DNA of 64,000 bases, taken from assembly GCF_900099835.1 (NCBI RefSeq), contig NZ_FNKP01000001.1, positions 62,001 through 126,000 of the forward strand. The letters run 5' to 3'. This stretch comes from Paraburkholderia fungorum. GTDB lineage: Bacteria; Pseudomonadota; Gammaproteobacteria; Burkholderiales; Burkholderiaceae. The notes under the pieces were generated by a model, which had not been told where the DNA came from, made no database searches, and saw only the letters and a list, made by a program, of their open reading frames with translations. Below are positions 47,113 through 56,181 of this stretch, one piece after another (within the stretch, counting starts at the first letter, position 1; every line of letters starts with the position of its first letter). Both the position numbers and the translations under genes were made by a program.

Positions 47113-47788
47113 TTCCAACTCCCCGGCGAAGGACAGCCTGTCGGCGTACCAACGCTGGGAGATGGCCTCGTTCGATCCGGTGCCGCCCGCGCCGGAGCCC
47201 ACCGAACCCGAGTTCGACCACGGCGCGTTCGAGGCGGAACTGAACCGCCGCCGCGACGCCGCGCATGCACAGGGCATCGCATCGGGTCATGTGGCGGGTC
47301 AGGCGCTCGGCTATCAGGCCGGTTACGACCAGGGTCATGCGCAGGGTTTCGCACAGGGTCAGACCGAAGCGCGTGAAGAAGCGGCGCGGCTTGCTGCTTT
47401 GGCCGCGACTTTCAAGACGGCGCTCGAAGGCGCGCAGGGCGCGATCTCCGAAACGCTGGTCTCGCTCGCGCTGGACATCGCGCAGCAGGTGGTGCGCCAG
47501 CACGTGCAGCACGATCCGACGGCGCTGATCGCCGCCGCGCGCGAAGTGCTCGCCACCGAACCCGTGCTGGTTGGCGCGCCCGCGTTGATCGTGAGTCCTG
47601 CCGATCTGCCGGTGGTCGAAGCCTATCTGATGGAAGAATTGCAGACGCGCGGCTGGACTGTGCGGACCGACGCATCGGTGGAACGCGGCGGCTGCCGCGC
47701 GCAAGCCGCCACCGGCGAGGTGGATGCCGGCATCGACACGCGCTGGGAGCGCGTCGCCGCCGCGCTCGGCAAGGTGAGCACATGGTAA
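47099..47788 (+). CDS. fliH: Flagellar assembly protein FliH
   Basis: FliH (229 aa) regulates the export ATPase FliI and docks it to the C ring. A Pro/Glu-rich N-terminus is followed by a helical region with repeated GxxxG-like steps ([28 protein letters not shown], seen as [16 protein letters not shown] and GFAQGQ), a hallmark of FliH. The globular C-terminal part begins [17 protein letters not shown]. The start is ATG 47099 or the next ATG at 47105. It overlaps fliG by 14 bases and fliI by 7. Confidence 0.93.
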   Translation: MRMSDSNSPAKDSLSAYQRWEMASFDPVPPAPEPTEPEFDHGAFEAELNRRRDAAHAQGIASGHVAGQALGYQAGYDQGHAQGFAQGQTEAREEAARLAALAATFKTALEGAQGAISETLVSLALDIAQQVVRQHVQHDPTALIAAAREVLATEPVLVGAPALIVSPADLPVVEAYLMEELQTRGWTVRTDASVERGGCRAQAATGEVDAGIDTRWERVAAALGKVSTW

Positions 47789-49518
47789 AGCCGACGCTCG
47801 AAGAGATCCGCGCCAGCGATCTGACACCGCTCGAACGTGAGCTGGCGTTGGCGTCGTTCGGCGCAGAGGCGCTCGCGGATCAATCGGTGAAAGGCGCGCA
47901 AAGTGCGTCGCCGGCTGCGTCGCGCGGTTCGGCACGCGGGCATGCGGCCGCCGGTTCCGCTCCCGCTCCCGCTCCCCTTCCCGCTTCGAGCCGCAACGCC
48001 GGCAAAGCGAACGACAAACCCGTAGTAGCAGCTGCTGCGGATGCGGACTCCGCCCCCGTTTCAGACTCCGCTCTGGACCTGGAAGCCGACCTCCCTTCGA
48101 GCCCGGCTTCACTCCCCTCTCTGCCCCAATACGATCCCGCTCTCGACAGCAATCCGCACGTTCTGGCCTGGCGCGGCCGGCTCGACGCGTTGCGCGAGCG
48201 CAACGCCATCGCGCGGCCCATGCGCGCTTGCGGACGGCTGACGCGCGCCGCCGGTCTGGTGCTCGAAGCCGTGGGATTGCGCCTGTCGGTGGGCGCCGAA
48301 GTGATGATCGAACTGCCGCAAGGCAGCTCGCTGCCGATGGCCGAAGCCGAAGTCGTCGGTTTTTCCGGCGACAAACTGTTTCTGATGCCGACCACCGAAG
48401 TGATCGGCCTGCTGCCCGGCGCGCGCGTCTTTCCGCTCGAAAGCGCGCCGATCGCCGATCCGAACGCGGGCGCGAAACGTCTGCCGGTCGGCTGGGAATT
48501 GCTGGGCCGCGTGCTGGATGCGTCCGGCCGTCCGCTCGACGGGCTCGGCCCGCTCGGCACGCACTCCGATGCGCCGCTGTCCGCGCCGGTCATCAATCCG
48601 CTGAATCGCGAGCCGATTCACAAGGTGCTCGACGTCGGCGTGCGCGCGATCAACGCGCTGCTGACCGTGGGACGCGGCCAGCGGATGGGGTTGTTCGCCG
48701 GTTCGGGCGTCGGTAAATCGGTGCTGCTCGGCACGATGGCGCGCTACACCAGCGCCGAAGTGATCGTGATCGGCCTGATCGGCGAACGCGGCCGCGAAGT
48801 GAAGGAATTCATCGAGCAGATTCTCGGCGAGGAAGGTCTCGCGCGATCCGTGGTGATCGCCGCGCCCGCCGACGTGTCGCCGCTGCTGCGGATGCAGGCC
48901 GCTTCGTACTCCACCTCGCTCGCCGAATATTTCCGCGATCAGGGCAAGCACGTTCTGCTGCTGATGGATTCGCTGACCCGCTACGCAATGGCCCAGCGCG
49001 AAATCGCGCTGGCCGTGGGCGAGCCGCCCGCCACCAAAGGTTATCCGCCGTCGGTGTTCGCGAAGCTGCCGGCGCTGGTCGAACGCACCGGCAACGGGCC
49101 GGAGGGCGGCGGCTCGATCACCGCGTTCTACACCGTGCTGACCGAAGGCGACGACCAGCAGGACCCGATCGCCGACTCCGCGCGGGCGATTCTCGACGGC
49201 CACATCGTGCTGTCGCGCTCGCTGGCCGAGGCCGGCCACTATCCCGCGATCGATATCGAAGCGTCGATTAGCCGGGCAATGACCGCGCTCATCGACGATA
49301 ACCACCTGAACAAGACGCGTATGTTCAAGCAGATGCTGTCGCGCTATCAGCGCAACCGCGATCTGATCAACGTGGGCGCGTATTCCAGCGGACGCGACGC
49401 CGTGCTCGACCGGGCGATCGCGCTGTATCCGCGGATGGAAGCATTTTTGCAGCAAGGGTTTCGCGAGTGCGCGAACTTTGAACCGAGTGTCGGCATGCTC
49501 GACGCGCTGTTTGCCTAA
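47782..49518 (+). CDS. fliI: Flagellum-specific ATPase FliI
   Basis: FliI energises flagellar type III export. The F1-beta-like core has Walker A GSGVGKS (about 307-313), Walker [12 protein letters not shown], and [19 protein letters not shown]. At 578 aa it is about 100 residues longer than usual. The excess is an Ala/Ser/Pro-rich, probably disordered insertion at about residues 30-125, before the conserved [16 protein letters not shown] and [15 protein letters not shown]. The start (ATG 47782) overlaps the fliH stop. The extra segment does not disturb the ATPase motifs. Confidence 0.96.
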   Translation: MVKPTLEEIRASDLTPLERELALASFGAEALADQSVKGAQSASPAASRGSARGHAAAGSAPAPAPLPASSRNAGKANDKPVVAAAADADSAPVSDSALDLEADLPSSPASLPSLPQYDPALDSNPHVLAWRGRLDALRERNAIARPMRACGRLTRAAGLVLEAVGLRLSVGAEVMIELPQGSSLPMAEAEVVGFSGDKLFLMPTTEVIGLLPGARVFPLESAPIADPNAGAKRLPVGWELLGRVLDASGRPLDGLGPLGTHSDAPLSAPVINPLNREPIHKVLDVGVRAINALLTVGRGQRMGLFAGSGVGKSVLLGTMARYTSAEVIVIGLIGERGREVKEFIEQILGEEGLARSVVIAAPADVSPLLRMQAASYSTSLAEYFRDQGKHVLLLMDSLTRYAMAQREIALAVGEPPATKGYPPSVFAKLPALVERTGNGPEGGGSITAFYTVLTEGDDQQDPIADSARAILDGHIVLSRSLAEAGHYPAIDIEASISRAMTALIDDNHLNKTRMFKQMLSRYQRNRDLINVGAYSSGRDAVLDRAIALYPRMEAFLQQGFRECANFEPSVGMLDALFA

Positions 49519-49529
49519 GGAGCCTGACG

Positions 49530-49979
49530 ATGGCGAAGCACTTTCCGATCAAGACGCTTATCGGCCTTGCGCAGGACGACGTGGACGCTGCCGCACAACG
49601 ACTGGGCCGCGCGCAGCGCGAGCGCAACGATGTCGAAGCCCAGCTCAACGCGCTGATCCAGTACCGCGACGAATACCACTCGCGTTTTAACGCGACCGCG
49701 CAGACCGGCATGCCGGCAGGCAATATGCGCAATTTTCAGGCATTCATCGACACGCTCGACGCCGCCATCGAACAGCAGCGCAGGCTGCTGACGACGGCCA
49801 CAGCGCGGGTCGAAGCGGCCAAGCCCGACTGGCAGCGTCAGAAGCAGAAGCTTGGCTCGTATGAGGTGTTGCAGGCGCGCGGCGAAGCTGCCGAAGCGAA
49901 AACCGTTGCGCGGCGCGATCAACGCGACGCCGACGAACATGCCGCGCGGATTCTGCGGATGCGCACGGAAGGCGTCTGA
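49530..49979 (+). CDS. fliJ: Flagellar export protein FliJ
   Basis: FliJ (149 aa) is a coiled-coil protein similar to the F1 gamma subunit that links FliI to FlhA. The whole chain is predicted helical with heptad-like charged repeats (AQRLGRAQRERNDVEAQLNAL, then the long C-terminal helix ending ARGEAAEAKTVARRDQRDADEH; each read as a single helix). The ribosome-binding site is AAGGAG. It follows fliI by 11 bases. Confidence 0.93.
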   Translation: MAKHFPIKTLIGLAQDDVDAAAQRLGRAQRERNDVEAQLNALIQYRDEYHSRFNATAQTGMPAGNMRNFQAFIDTLDAAIEQQRRLLTTATARVEAAKPDWQRQKQKLGSYEVLQARGEAAEAKTVARRDQRDADEHAARILRMRTEGV

Positions 49980-50093
49980 CCAGCAGTGCGTGTTGTGGCC
50001 GTACGCGTTTTAAATCTCTTGAAATGTCTTGATGCGAGCGGCCTCCGCTTGCCCGACTAAACACTCCGTTTTGACGGTTTGACAGGATTTCCT

Positions 50094-51635
50094 ATGTCGC
50101 TTTTTTCACAGATCGGCTCGTTACTCGGCTCGACCACCAACCAGTCGGCGAGCGCCGCCGCAACCGCCGCCGCGAACGCGATTCCGTTCTCGCAGACCTT
50201 GCAGCAGAGCATCGTTCAGCAGAACAGCGCGGCGCAGAGCCAGCAGCAGGCTTCGGCGTCGACGGCTTCTTCGGCCTCTTCTTCCACGTCGTCTTCGTCG
50301 CAGGCGGCCGCCTCGCAGGCGTCTTCGTCGAGCGTGCATGACGCACCGCCGCCGGCCGATTCGTCGACCCAAAGCGCGAGCGACGCGAGCAGCAGCGATC
50401 AGCAGAGTAGTGGCACGACGTCGGCGTCGTCCGCTGGGTCGTCGGGCGCTGCGGACAGCACGCAGGCCTCGAACGGCAAAACCGGCGCGACGCATCCGGC
50501 GAAAAACGGCAATACCGCGAGCGCGACCGATGCAGCGACCGCAGCAGCGTCCGCTGCCGCGCAGGCCCAGGCCCAGGCGCAAGCCCAGGCTGACGCCGCG
50601 AACGCGACCGCACAGAACGCGGACGACTCCGACACGACGCTGGCCGACGCCGCAGCAGCGCTGGCCGGCGCAGGCACGACCACGACGGCAACGGCGACGA
50701 CCGGCGCAACCACCGGCAAGAAAACCGCGACCGATCCCAAATCTGTTCAGGACGCTTTGCAGGCCGCGCTTTCCGCGCTGACCAGCGGCCAGGGCGCGGT
50801 ATCGGCGCAGGCGCTGGCGGCCGGCGCGGCGGCGAACGCCAAGCCCGAGGGAACTGCGACCGGCGGCCTGAGTGGATCGGCTGATGGCAAGACGCTGATG
50901 TCCGGCTTGCTCGGCGAGGGCAAGGGATCGAGCGCGAAGTCCGCGCTGACGGCCGCGACGACGGCTGCCGCGACGGCACTGGCAGACCCGACCGCCGGCA
51001 AATCATCGCTGGACGCGTTGGCGGCGGCCGCTGCCAACGGCTCGCAGGCAGACAACCTCGCGACCTTCAAGAGCGCCGCCGACGCCGCGACCGCCGCGCA
51101 GGCGGCAGCACAAGCCGCTGCGAGCGCGGCGGGCACGACAACGGCAGTCCAGAGCACCGGCAACGCCAGCGCGGCCGATGCCGCCAACGCGTTGACTCCG
51201 CAGGTCGGCACGAATGATTGGGAAGACGCGTTGAGCCAGAAGGTGGTGTTTCTGTCGAACGCGCACTCGCAGAGTGCCGAACTGACATTGAACCCGAAGG
51301 ATCTCGGACCGTTGCAGGTTGTGTTGCAGGTCGCCGACAACCATGCCCATGCGTTGTTCGTGTCGCAGCACCAGTCCGTGCGCGAAGCCGTCGAAGCCGC
51401 GCTGCCGAAGTTACGCGAAGCGATGGAATCGAACGGAATTGGCCTGGGAAGCGCGAGCGTGAGCGACGGCTTCGCTGGCCAGAGCAGCGGCCAGCAGTAC
51501 GCCAATTCCGGCCAGTCGAGCGGCAAATCCAGCGGTAATCGCGGATCGATAGCCGGCGTCGACGCGGCCGACACCGAAACCGTGGCAAACGTCCCAGTCC
51601 GCAAAACCGTGGGCCTGGTCGACACATTCGCATGA
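50094..51635 (+). CDS. fliK: Flagellar hook-length control protein FliK
   Basis: This is the canonical FliK of the fliF-K operon (513 aa). A very long Ala/Ser/Gln-rich N-terminal region, including an Ala-Gln run (AQAQAQAQAQAD) and many Ala/Thr tracts, precedes the globular C-terminal domain. The domain carries ELTLNPKDLGPLQVVLQV, ALFVSQHQSVREAVEAALPKL and LREAMESNGIGLGSASVSDG. FliK acts as a ruler and signals FlhB to switch from hook to filament substrates. ATG 50094 (MSLFSQIGSLLG) has AGGA upstream and is preferred over the TTG 5 codons earlier. The low-complexity part is likely to vary between strains. Confidence 0.92.
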   Translation: MSLFSQIGSLLGSTTNQSASAAATAAANAIPFSQTLQQSIVQQNSAAQSQQQASASTASSASSSTSSSSQAAASQASSSSVHDAPPPADSSTQSASDASSSDQQSSGTTSASSAGSSGAADSTQASNGKTGATHPAKNGNTASATDAATAAASAAAQAQAQAQAQADAANATAQNADDSDTTLADAAAALAGAGTTTTATATTGATTGKKTATDPKSVQDALQAALSALTSGQGAVSAQALAAGAAANAKPEGTATGGLSGSADGKTLMSGLLGEGKGSSAKSALTAATTAAATALADPTAGKSSLDALAAAAANGSQADNLATFKSAADAATAAQAAAQAAASAAGTTTAVQSTGNASAADAANALTPQVGTNDWEDALSQKVVFLSNAHSQSAELTLNPKDLGPLQVVLQVADNHAHALFVSQHQSVREAVEAALPKLREAMESNGIGLGSASVSDGFAGQSSGQQYANSGQSSGKSSGNRGSIAGVDAADTETVANVPVRKTVGLVDTFA

Positions 51636-51780
51636 CAGGTGGAAGGCGCTTTGATTGAAGCCTCAGGGCGCCGAACAGACGCCGGACGCGCCCGGCTGAA
51701 TTTGCGCTGGCGCGTTAGTTAAGCCGTGCCGGGCGACCCGAACGCGCCGATTTAGTCGCCGCGCCACACGCGCGAACGCC

Positions 51781-51811
51781 GCCAGAAGCCGGAAGCCGGA
51801 AGCCGGAAGCC
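51781..51811. repeat. Heptanucleotide tandem repeat (GCCGGAA)
   Basis: GCCGGAA occurs three times exactly (51788-51808), preceded by one imperfect copy (GCCAGAA, 51781-51787) and followed by GCC. It is non-coding and a candidate VNTR. Confidence 0.85.
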
Positions 51812-52029
51812 ATGACGTTGCTGTAAGAGCCGAGCACGCGCATTCCCGGTTCAGCCTGGACTTAACCAGCCAGCGCAGGCTCCATCGCGAGACCGATAAA
51901 AGGGGCAGCTAAGGGAACGACCGCGACGGCGCGCACAGCGTCGCCGGAAGAATGACTGCCTTGTCACGAACGCGGAGTGTGCGGGGGCACCGATTCTAGA
52001 TGGTCCGCTACCCCCTCCAAGCCAGGGGA

Positions 52030-52066
52030 CCCGCTTAAGAGCTAGCGGGGTGAGCCCGCTTTCTTT
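52030..52066 (+). terminator. Mutually exclusive hairpins after fliK
   Basis: CCCGCT (52030-52035) can pair with AGCGGG (52044-52049), and that same AGCGGG can instead pair with a second CCCGCT (52055-52060), which is followed by TTCTTTG. The two pairings share an arm and cannot form together. The second looks like a weak terminator. It lies at the left edge of a dispersed repeat. Confidence 0.4.
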
Positions 52067-52067
52067 G

Positions 52068-52099
52068 CTTACTTTCTTTGCGGCGGCAAAGAAAGTGAG
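52068..52099. repeat. Long hairpin at the edge of a dispersed repeat
   Basis: ACTTTCTTTGC (52071-52081) and GCAAAGAAAGT (52086-52096) form a perfect 11-bp stem with a GGCG loop; CTT/GAG extend it by three. TTTCTTTGC also occurs just before it (52060-52068). This motif is familiar from many intergenic regions of Burkholderia and Paraburkholderia genomes (recognised, not searched). Confidence 0.75.
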
Positions 52100-52109
52100 T
52101 GCCGCCCCG

Positions 52110-52258
52110 CACAGGGGCAGTGCTAATAGACCACCGTGAATTCAAGGAAAGGCCAACACCCCGAAGCACACCGCCAAAGGGCGCAGCCCAAAAAAGCTCA
52201 ACCCGGCACAGGGGCAACGCCAATAGACCACCGTGATCACAAGGAAAGGCCAACACCC
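52110..52258. repeat. Two copies of a 52-base dispersed repeat
   Basis: Units at 52110-52161 and 52207-52258 both begin CACAGGGGCA and end AGGAAAGGCCAACACCC, with AATAGACCACCGTGA in between; the start-to-start distance is 97 bases. They differ at a few positions. The unit is of the kind repeated across Paraburkholderia chromosomes. It carries no ORF of note and may be a non-autonomous repetitive element. Confidence 0.82.
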
Positions 52259-52396
52259 GAGGCCCGCAACCAGCCCCCCGCCCCAAGTTAAAAACCAGAG
52301 ATAGCCTGCAATAACCCTTCTTTTCGACCCATCGCGCCGCAGGCAAATCAACAACAATCACACCACCAGCACTAACGGCAAGCAAAAGCAAACCAC

Positions 52397-52891
52397 ATGG
52401 CAACCACCACCGCACCTCAGCAGACCGCGTCCGCCTCGCCGGGCCCGATGAAGCGCATCATCCTGATCGTTCTCATTGCGATCATCGCCGCTGGAGCCGC
52501 TGGCGCTGGCGTGTGGTTCTTCATGGCCAAACGCGCGCCGGCAGCCACGGCGGCCGAAGCACCGCCGCCGCCCGCGCCGCTGTTCTTCCCGCTCGAATCG
52601 ATGACGGTGAACCTGCAATCGGACGACGGCCAGCAGCATTTCCTGCGCATCGGCCTGACGCTCAAGCTGACGGACCCGAAGGTCCAGCAGGAACTGACCG
52701 ATCACATGCCGGAACTGCGCAGCCGCATCCTGCTCGCGCTGTCGAACCATCACCCGGACGATCTCGCGCCGCTCGACGGCAAGCGCGCGCTCGCCACCGA
52801 GCTGCAAACATTGATCGAACAGCCGACCGACAAGGGCGCACCGCCGGTCCACGTCAACGACGTGCTGTTCACCGAATTTGTCGTGCAGTGA
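52397..52891 (+). CDS. fliL: Flagellar basal body-associated protein FliL
   Basis: FliL (164 aa) is a single-pass inner-membrane protein around the motor that supports stator function. A cytoplasmic 20 residues, one membrane helix (about 20-43, IILIVLIAIIAAGAAGAGVWFF in two stretches) and a periplasmic stomatin-like domain follow. The end VHVNDVLFTEFVVQ is typical. It is first of the fliLMNOPQR operon, with a weak ribosome-binding site (AAGCAAA region). Confidence 0.94.
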   Translation: MATTTAPQQTASASPGPMKRIILIVLIAIIAAGAAGAGVWFFMAKRAPAATAAEAPPPPAPLFFPLESMTVNLQSDDGQQHFLRIGLTLKLTDPKVQQELTDHMPELRSRILLALSNHHPDDLAPLDGKRALATELQTLIEQPTDKGAPPVHVNDVLFTEFVVQ

Positions 52892-52954
52892 CGTTCCGTG
52901 AAGCGATCTAGCACTGCCATCATCAACCGCCACGGGACGCACGAGGAATAAGCA

Positions 52955-53953
52955 ATGGGCCACGAAGAGTTCATGTCCCAGGAGGAGGTCGATGCCCTCC
53001 TCAAGGGCGTCACTGGCGAGTCCGACTCGGTTGCCGAGCAAAACGACGGCCAGGGCGTACGCCCCTACAACATCGCGACGCAGGAACGGATCGTTCGCGG
53101 CCGGATGCCCGGCCTCGAAATCATCAACGACCGCTTCGCGCGTCTGTTGCGCGTCGGCATCTTCAACTTCATGCGTCGTTCGGCGGAAATCTCCGTCGGC
53201 CCGGTGAAGGTGCAGAAGTACAGCGAATTTACCCGCAACCTGCCGATCCCGACCAACCTGAACCTGGTCCACGTGAAGCCGCTGCGCGGCACGTCGCTGT
53301 TCGTGTTCGACCCGAACCTGGTGTTCTTCGTGGTCGACAACCTGTTCGGCGGCGACGGGCGTTTCCATACGCGGGTCGAAGGGCGCGATTTCACGGCGAC
53401 CGAGCAGCGCATCATCATGAAGCTGCTCAATCTGACGTTCGAGCACTACACGGCGTCGTGGAAAAGCGTGAAGCCGTTGCAGTTCGAATACATGCGTTCG
53501 GAAATGCACACGCAGTTCGCGAACGTCGCGACGCCGAACGAAATCGTCATCGTCACGCAGTTCTCGATCGAGTTCGGCACGACCGGCGGCACGCTGCACA
53601 TCTGCATGCCGTACTCGATGATCGAGCCGATCCGCGCCGAGTTGTCGTCGCCGATCCAGGGCGAGGCGATGGACGTGGACCGCCGCTGGGTGCGGGTGCT
53701 GTCGCAGCAGGTGCAGGCAGCCGAAGTGGAACTGACCGCCGATCTGGCGCAAGTGCCGGTCACGTTCGAGCAGATCCTGAACATGCGCAAAGGCGATGTT
53801 CTGCCGATCAACATCCCCGAGCACATCACCGCGAAAGTCGACGGTGTGCCGGTGATGGAGTGCGGCTACGGAATTTTCAATGGTCAGTACGCGTTGCGGG
53901 TCCAGAAAATGATCAGCGCAGCCGACACGATGAAGGAAGGTGGATATGAGTGA
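52955..53953 (+). CDS. fliM: Flagellar motor switch protein FliM
   Basis: FliM (332 aa) builds the C ring and receives CheY-P. The N-terminal CheY-binding peptide is MSQEEVDALLKGV (about residues 7-19). The middle GGxG-like region (VVDNLFGGDGRFHTRVEGRDFTATEQR, seen as NLFGGDGRFHTR) and the C-terminal FliN-like domain ending YALRVQKMI are present. The ribosome-binding site is GAGGAA. Its stop overlaps the fliN start. Confidence 0.97.
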   Translation: MGHEEFMSQEEVDALLKGVTGESDSVAEQNDGQGVRPYNIATQERIVRGRMPGLEIINDRFARLLRVGIFNFMRRSAEISVGPVKVQKYSEFTRNLPIPTNLNLVHVKPLRGTSLFVFDPNLVFFVVDNLFGGDGRFHTRVEGRDFTATEQRIIMKLLNLTFEHYTASWKSVKPLQFEYMRSEMHTQFANVATPNEIVIVTQFSIEFGTTGGTLHICMPYSMIEPIRAELSSPIQGEAMDVDRRWVRVLSQQVQAAEVELTADLAQVPVTFEQILNMRKGDVLPINIPEHITAKVDGVPVMECGYGIFNGQYALRVQKMISAADTMKEGGYE

Positions 53954-54410
53954 CCTGAACGCAAAACCCGAAGCCGAAGCGGCCGCAGGTGAGCCGCAAC
54001 TGGCCGCCGGTGCGGTCAGTACGGAAGACGACGACGCAATGGCCGACTGGGCCAGCGCACTCGCCGAACAGAACGACAACCCGGAAGTCAGCGCCTCGAC
54101 GGCGGGTGTGTTCCAGCCGCTGTCGAAGGTCGAGCCGACCTCGACGCGCAACGACATCGACATGATCCTGGACATTCCCGTCCAGATGACCGTCGAACTC
54201 GGCCGCACGAAGATCGCGATCCGCAACCTGCTGCAACTCGCGCAGGGTTCGGTGGTGGAACTGGACGGCATGGCCGGTGAACCGATGGACGTGCTGGTGA
54301 ACGGCTGCCTGATCGCCCAGGGCGAAGTGGTGGTGGTGAACGACAAGTTCGGTATCCGTCTGACCGACATCATCACGCCGTCTGAACGTATCCGGAAGTT
54401 GAATCGATGA
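53946..54410 (+). CDS. fliN: Flagellar motor switch protein FliN
   Basis: FliN (154 aa) is the other main C-ring protein. An acidic, Ala-rich N-terminus of about 60 residues precedes the SpoA-type domain: [35 protein letters not shown] (seen as [12 protein letters not shown] and [14 protein letters not shown]), then [29 protein letters not shown] 53946 follows GGAAGG; a GTG two codons earlier is less likely. It overlaps fliM by 8 bases and fliO by 4 (ATGA). Confidence 0.96.
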   Translation: MSDLNAKPEAEAAAGEPQLAAGAVSTEDDDAMADWASALAEQNDNPEVSASTAGVFQPLSKVEPTSTRNDIDMILDIPVQMTVELGRTKIAIRNLLQLAQGSVVELDGMAGEPMDVLVNGCLIAQGEVVVVNDKFGIRLTDIITPSERIRKLNR

Positions 54411-54994
54411 AACGCGTTGCCGGTCGCGCCATGCCGAACGTTTCGCGCGATATCTCCACTGTGCTGCTGCGCGTCGCTTTCACGGCGATCTCACCGGCAG
54501 CGCTTTTCGCACCGCTAGCCGCGCGGGCCGCCGACCTCAACGCGGTCAACAACGCCGCGAAAATCGCGTCGGGTGTCGGCGCGGGCACGGCTGTCCCGGC
54601 GCTCGGCGTCGGCGCGGTGCTGCAGACGGTGGTCGGTCTGCTGATCGTGATCGCGGTGGTGTTCGGCTGCGCGTGGCTCGCACGACGCTTCGGCTTGCAG
54701 CCGGGCAGTCGCGGCGGTCTGGTGAAGACCATCGGCGGGGCATCGCTTGGTGGCAAGGAGCGTGTCGCGGTCGTCGAGATCGGCGATACGTGGCTCGTGC
54801 TCGGCGCGGCGCCCGGCAATGTGCGGCTGCTGCACACCATGCCGGCCGGCTCCGCTTCGGCGGATGCGGTTTCGATCGGCGGACAGTCGCCGCAGGGCGC
54901 AGCGTTGCCCGGCACCTTCGGACAACGCTTTCGCGACGCGCTGAAAGGCGAAGTTGGCAAACGTTTCAACGCGCAAGGCGGCGGGGACCGGTAA
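54407..54994 (+). CDS. fliO: Flagellar biosynthesis protein FliO
   Basis: FliO (195 aa) is a membrane protein that stabilises FliP during export-gate assembly. A long, signal-like N-terminus (hydrophobic around residues 20-45) and a membrane helix (about 68-90, [20 protein letters not shown] in part) are followed by the cytoplasmic [25 protein letters not shown], a conserved FliO motif. It overlaps the fliN stop (ATGA). Its stop shares a base with the fliP ATG (TAATG). Confidence 0.93.
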   Translation: MKRVAGRAMPNVSRDISTVLLRVAFTAISPAALFAPLAARAADLNAVNNAAKIASGVGAGTAVPALGVGAVLQTVVGLLIVIAVVFGCAWLARRFGLQPGSRGGLVKTIGGASLGGKERVAVVEIGDTWLVLGAAPGNVRLLHTMPAGSASADAVSIGGQSPQGAALPGTFGQRFRDALKGEVGKRFNAQGGGDR

Positions 54995-55839
54995 TGCTGC
55001 AGTTCAGTTTTCAATCCGCGCGTGCCATGCGCAACCATGGCGTCACCGGCGGCTCGCAGGCAGCGTCGACAGTCATGGCCGTGTTGCGCCGCGTCGCCCC
55101 GCTTCTGCTGATTGTGATGCCGGCGCTGCTGCTGGTGTTGCCGACGCTGTCGTTCGCACAAACCGCCGGTTTGCCGGCGTTCAACACGAGTCCCGGCCCG
55201 AACGGCGGCACGACCTATTCGCTGAGCGTGCAGACGATGCTGCTGCTCACGATGCTGTCGTTCCTGCCCGCGATGGTGCTGATGATGACGAGTTTCACGC
55301 GCATCATCATCGTGCTGTCGCTGCTGCGCCAGGCGCTCGGCACGACCACCACGCCGCCTAACCAGGTGCTGGTCGGTCTTGCGCTGTTCCTCACGCTGTT
55401 CGTGATGTCGCCGGTGCTCGACAAGGCCTACAACGACGGCTACAAGCCGTTCTCCGACGGCACGATTTCGATGGATCAGGCGGTCTCGCGTGGCGTTGCG
55501 CCGTTCAAGACCTTCATGCTGCGTCAGACCCGCGAAAGCGATCTCGCGCTGTTTGCCCGCATCTCGCACGCCGCGCCGATGCAGGGCCCGGAAGACGTGC
55601 CGCTGTCGCTGCTGGTGCCGTCTTTCGTGACCAGCGAGCTGAAAACCGGCTTCACGATCGGCTTCACGATCTTCATCCCGTTTCTCATCATCGACATGGT
55701 GGTGGCGAGCGTGCTGATGTCGATGGGGATGATGATGGTGTCGCCCTCCACCATCTCGCTGCCGTTCAAACTGATGCTGTTCGTGCTGGTCGACGGCTGG
55801 CAGTTGCTGCTCGGCTCGCTCGCGCAGAGCTTCGTTTAA
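54994..55839 (+). CDS. fliP: Flagellar export-gate protein FliP
   Basis: FliP (281 aa) forms, with FliQ and FliR, the membrane pore of the export apparatus. A longer-than-usual N-terminus (about 35 residues) precedes a signal peptide ending near SFAQT. The core [35 protein letters not shown] (seen as [19 protein letters not shown]), [25 protein letters not shown] and [19 protein letters not shown] is canonical. ATG 54994 is coupled to fliO; an in-frame ATG at 55075 would give the usual length. Confidence 0.95.
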   Translation: MLQFSFQSARAMRNHGVTGGSQAASTVMAVLRRVAPLLLIVMPALLLVLPTLSFAQTAGLPAFNTSPGPNGGTTYSLSVQTMLLLTMLSFLPAMVLMMTSFTRIIIVLSLLRQALGTTTTPPNQVLVGLALFLTLFVMSPVLDKAYNDGYKPFSDGTISMDQAVSRGVAPFKTFMLRQTRESDLALFARISHAAPMQGPEDVPLSLLVPSFVTSELKTGFTIGFTIFIPFLIIDMVVASVLMSMGMMMVSPSTISLPFKLMLFVLVDGWQLLLGSLAQSFV

Positions 55840-55880
55840 TCCCTTCGTTTAACCCTTCAACCTTCCCGGCGAAATTCACC

Positions 55881-56150
55881 ATGACACCCGAATCAGTCAT
55901 GACGCTGGCCCACCAGGCGATGTACGTCGGCCTGGTGCTGGCAGCTCCGCTCCTGCTGGTCGCGCTGGTGGTCGGCCTCGTGGTGAGCCTGTTCCAGGCC
56001 GCCACGCAGATCAACGAATCCACGCTGTCGTTCATTCCGAAGCTGCTGGCGATCGCTGTCACGATGGTGATCGCCGGTCCGTGGATGTTGACGACCATGC
56101 TCGACTACCTGCGTCACACGCTCACCAGCATTCCGACGCTCGTCAACTGA
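55881..56150 (+). CDS. fliQ: Flagellar export-gate protein FliQ
   Basis: FliQ (89 aa) has two membrane helices (about residues 16-42 and 54-77). The core PLLLVALVVGLVVSLFQAATQINESTLSFIPK (seen as VVGLVVSLFQAATQINE and LSFIPK) is strongly conserved. It begins 41 bases after fliP and 31 before fliR, in the expected PQR order. Confidence 0.97.
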   Translation: MTPESVMTLAHQAMYVGLVLAAPLLLVALVVGLVVSLFQAATQINESTLSFIPKLLAIAVTMVIAGPWMLTTMLDYLRHTLTSIPTLVN

Positions 56151-56181
56151 GCGGCTTGCCGCCGCCCCCGCCCGCCCTCTC

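Larger units (their letters stand above)
51636..52396. other. 761-base intergenic region between fliK and fliL
   Basis: No credible gene lies here. It contains a 7-base tandem repeat (51781-51811), nested GC hairpins (52030-52060), a strong hairpin (52068-52099) and two copies of a dispersed repeat (52110 and 52207). Base composition falls in the last 200 bases before fliL. The region divides the two fli operons and should contain the fliL promoter and the fliK terminator. On the minus strand, frames at 52035-52415 are not convincing. Confidence 0.6.

Noticed and set aside
52035..52415. 126-codon minus-strand frame in the fliK-fliL gap
   Set aside because: It lies across the dispersed repeats, and its Trp/Cys/Leu-rich product has no pattern; probably non-coding repeat DNA.
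52358..54376. 672-codon minus-strand frame opposite fliL-fliN
   Set aside because: Low-complexity Arg/His/Val-rich translation spanning three real genes on the other strand; a codon-bias artefact.
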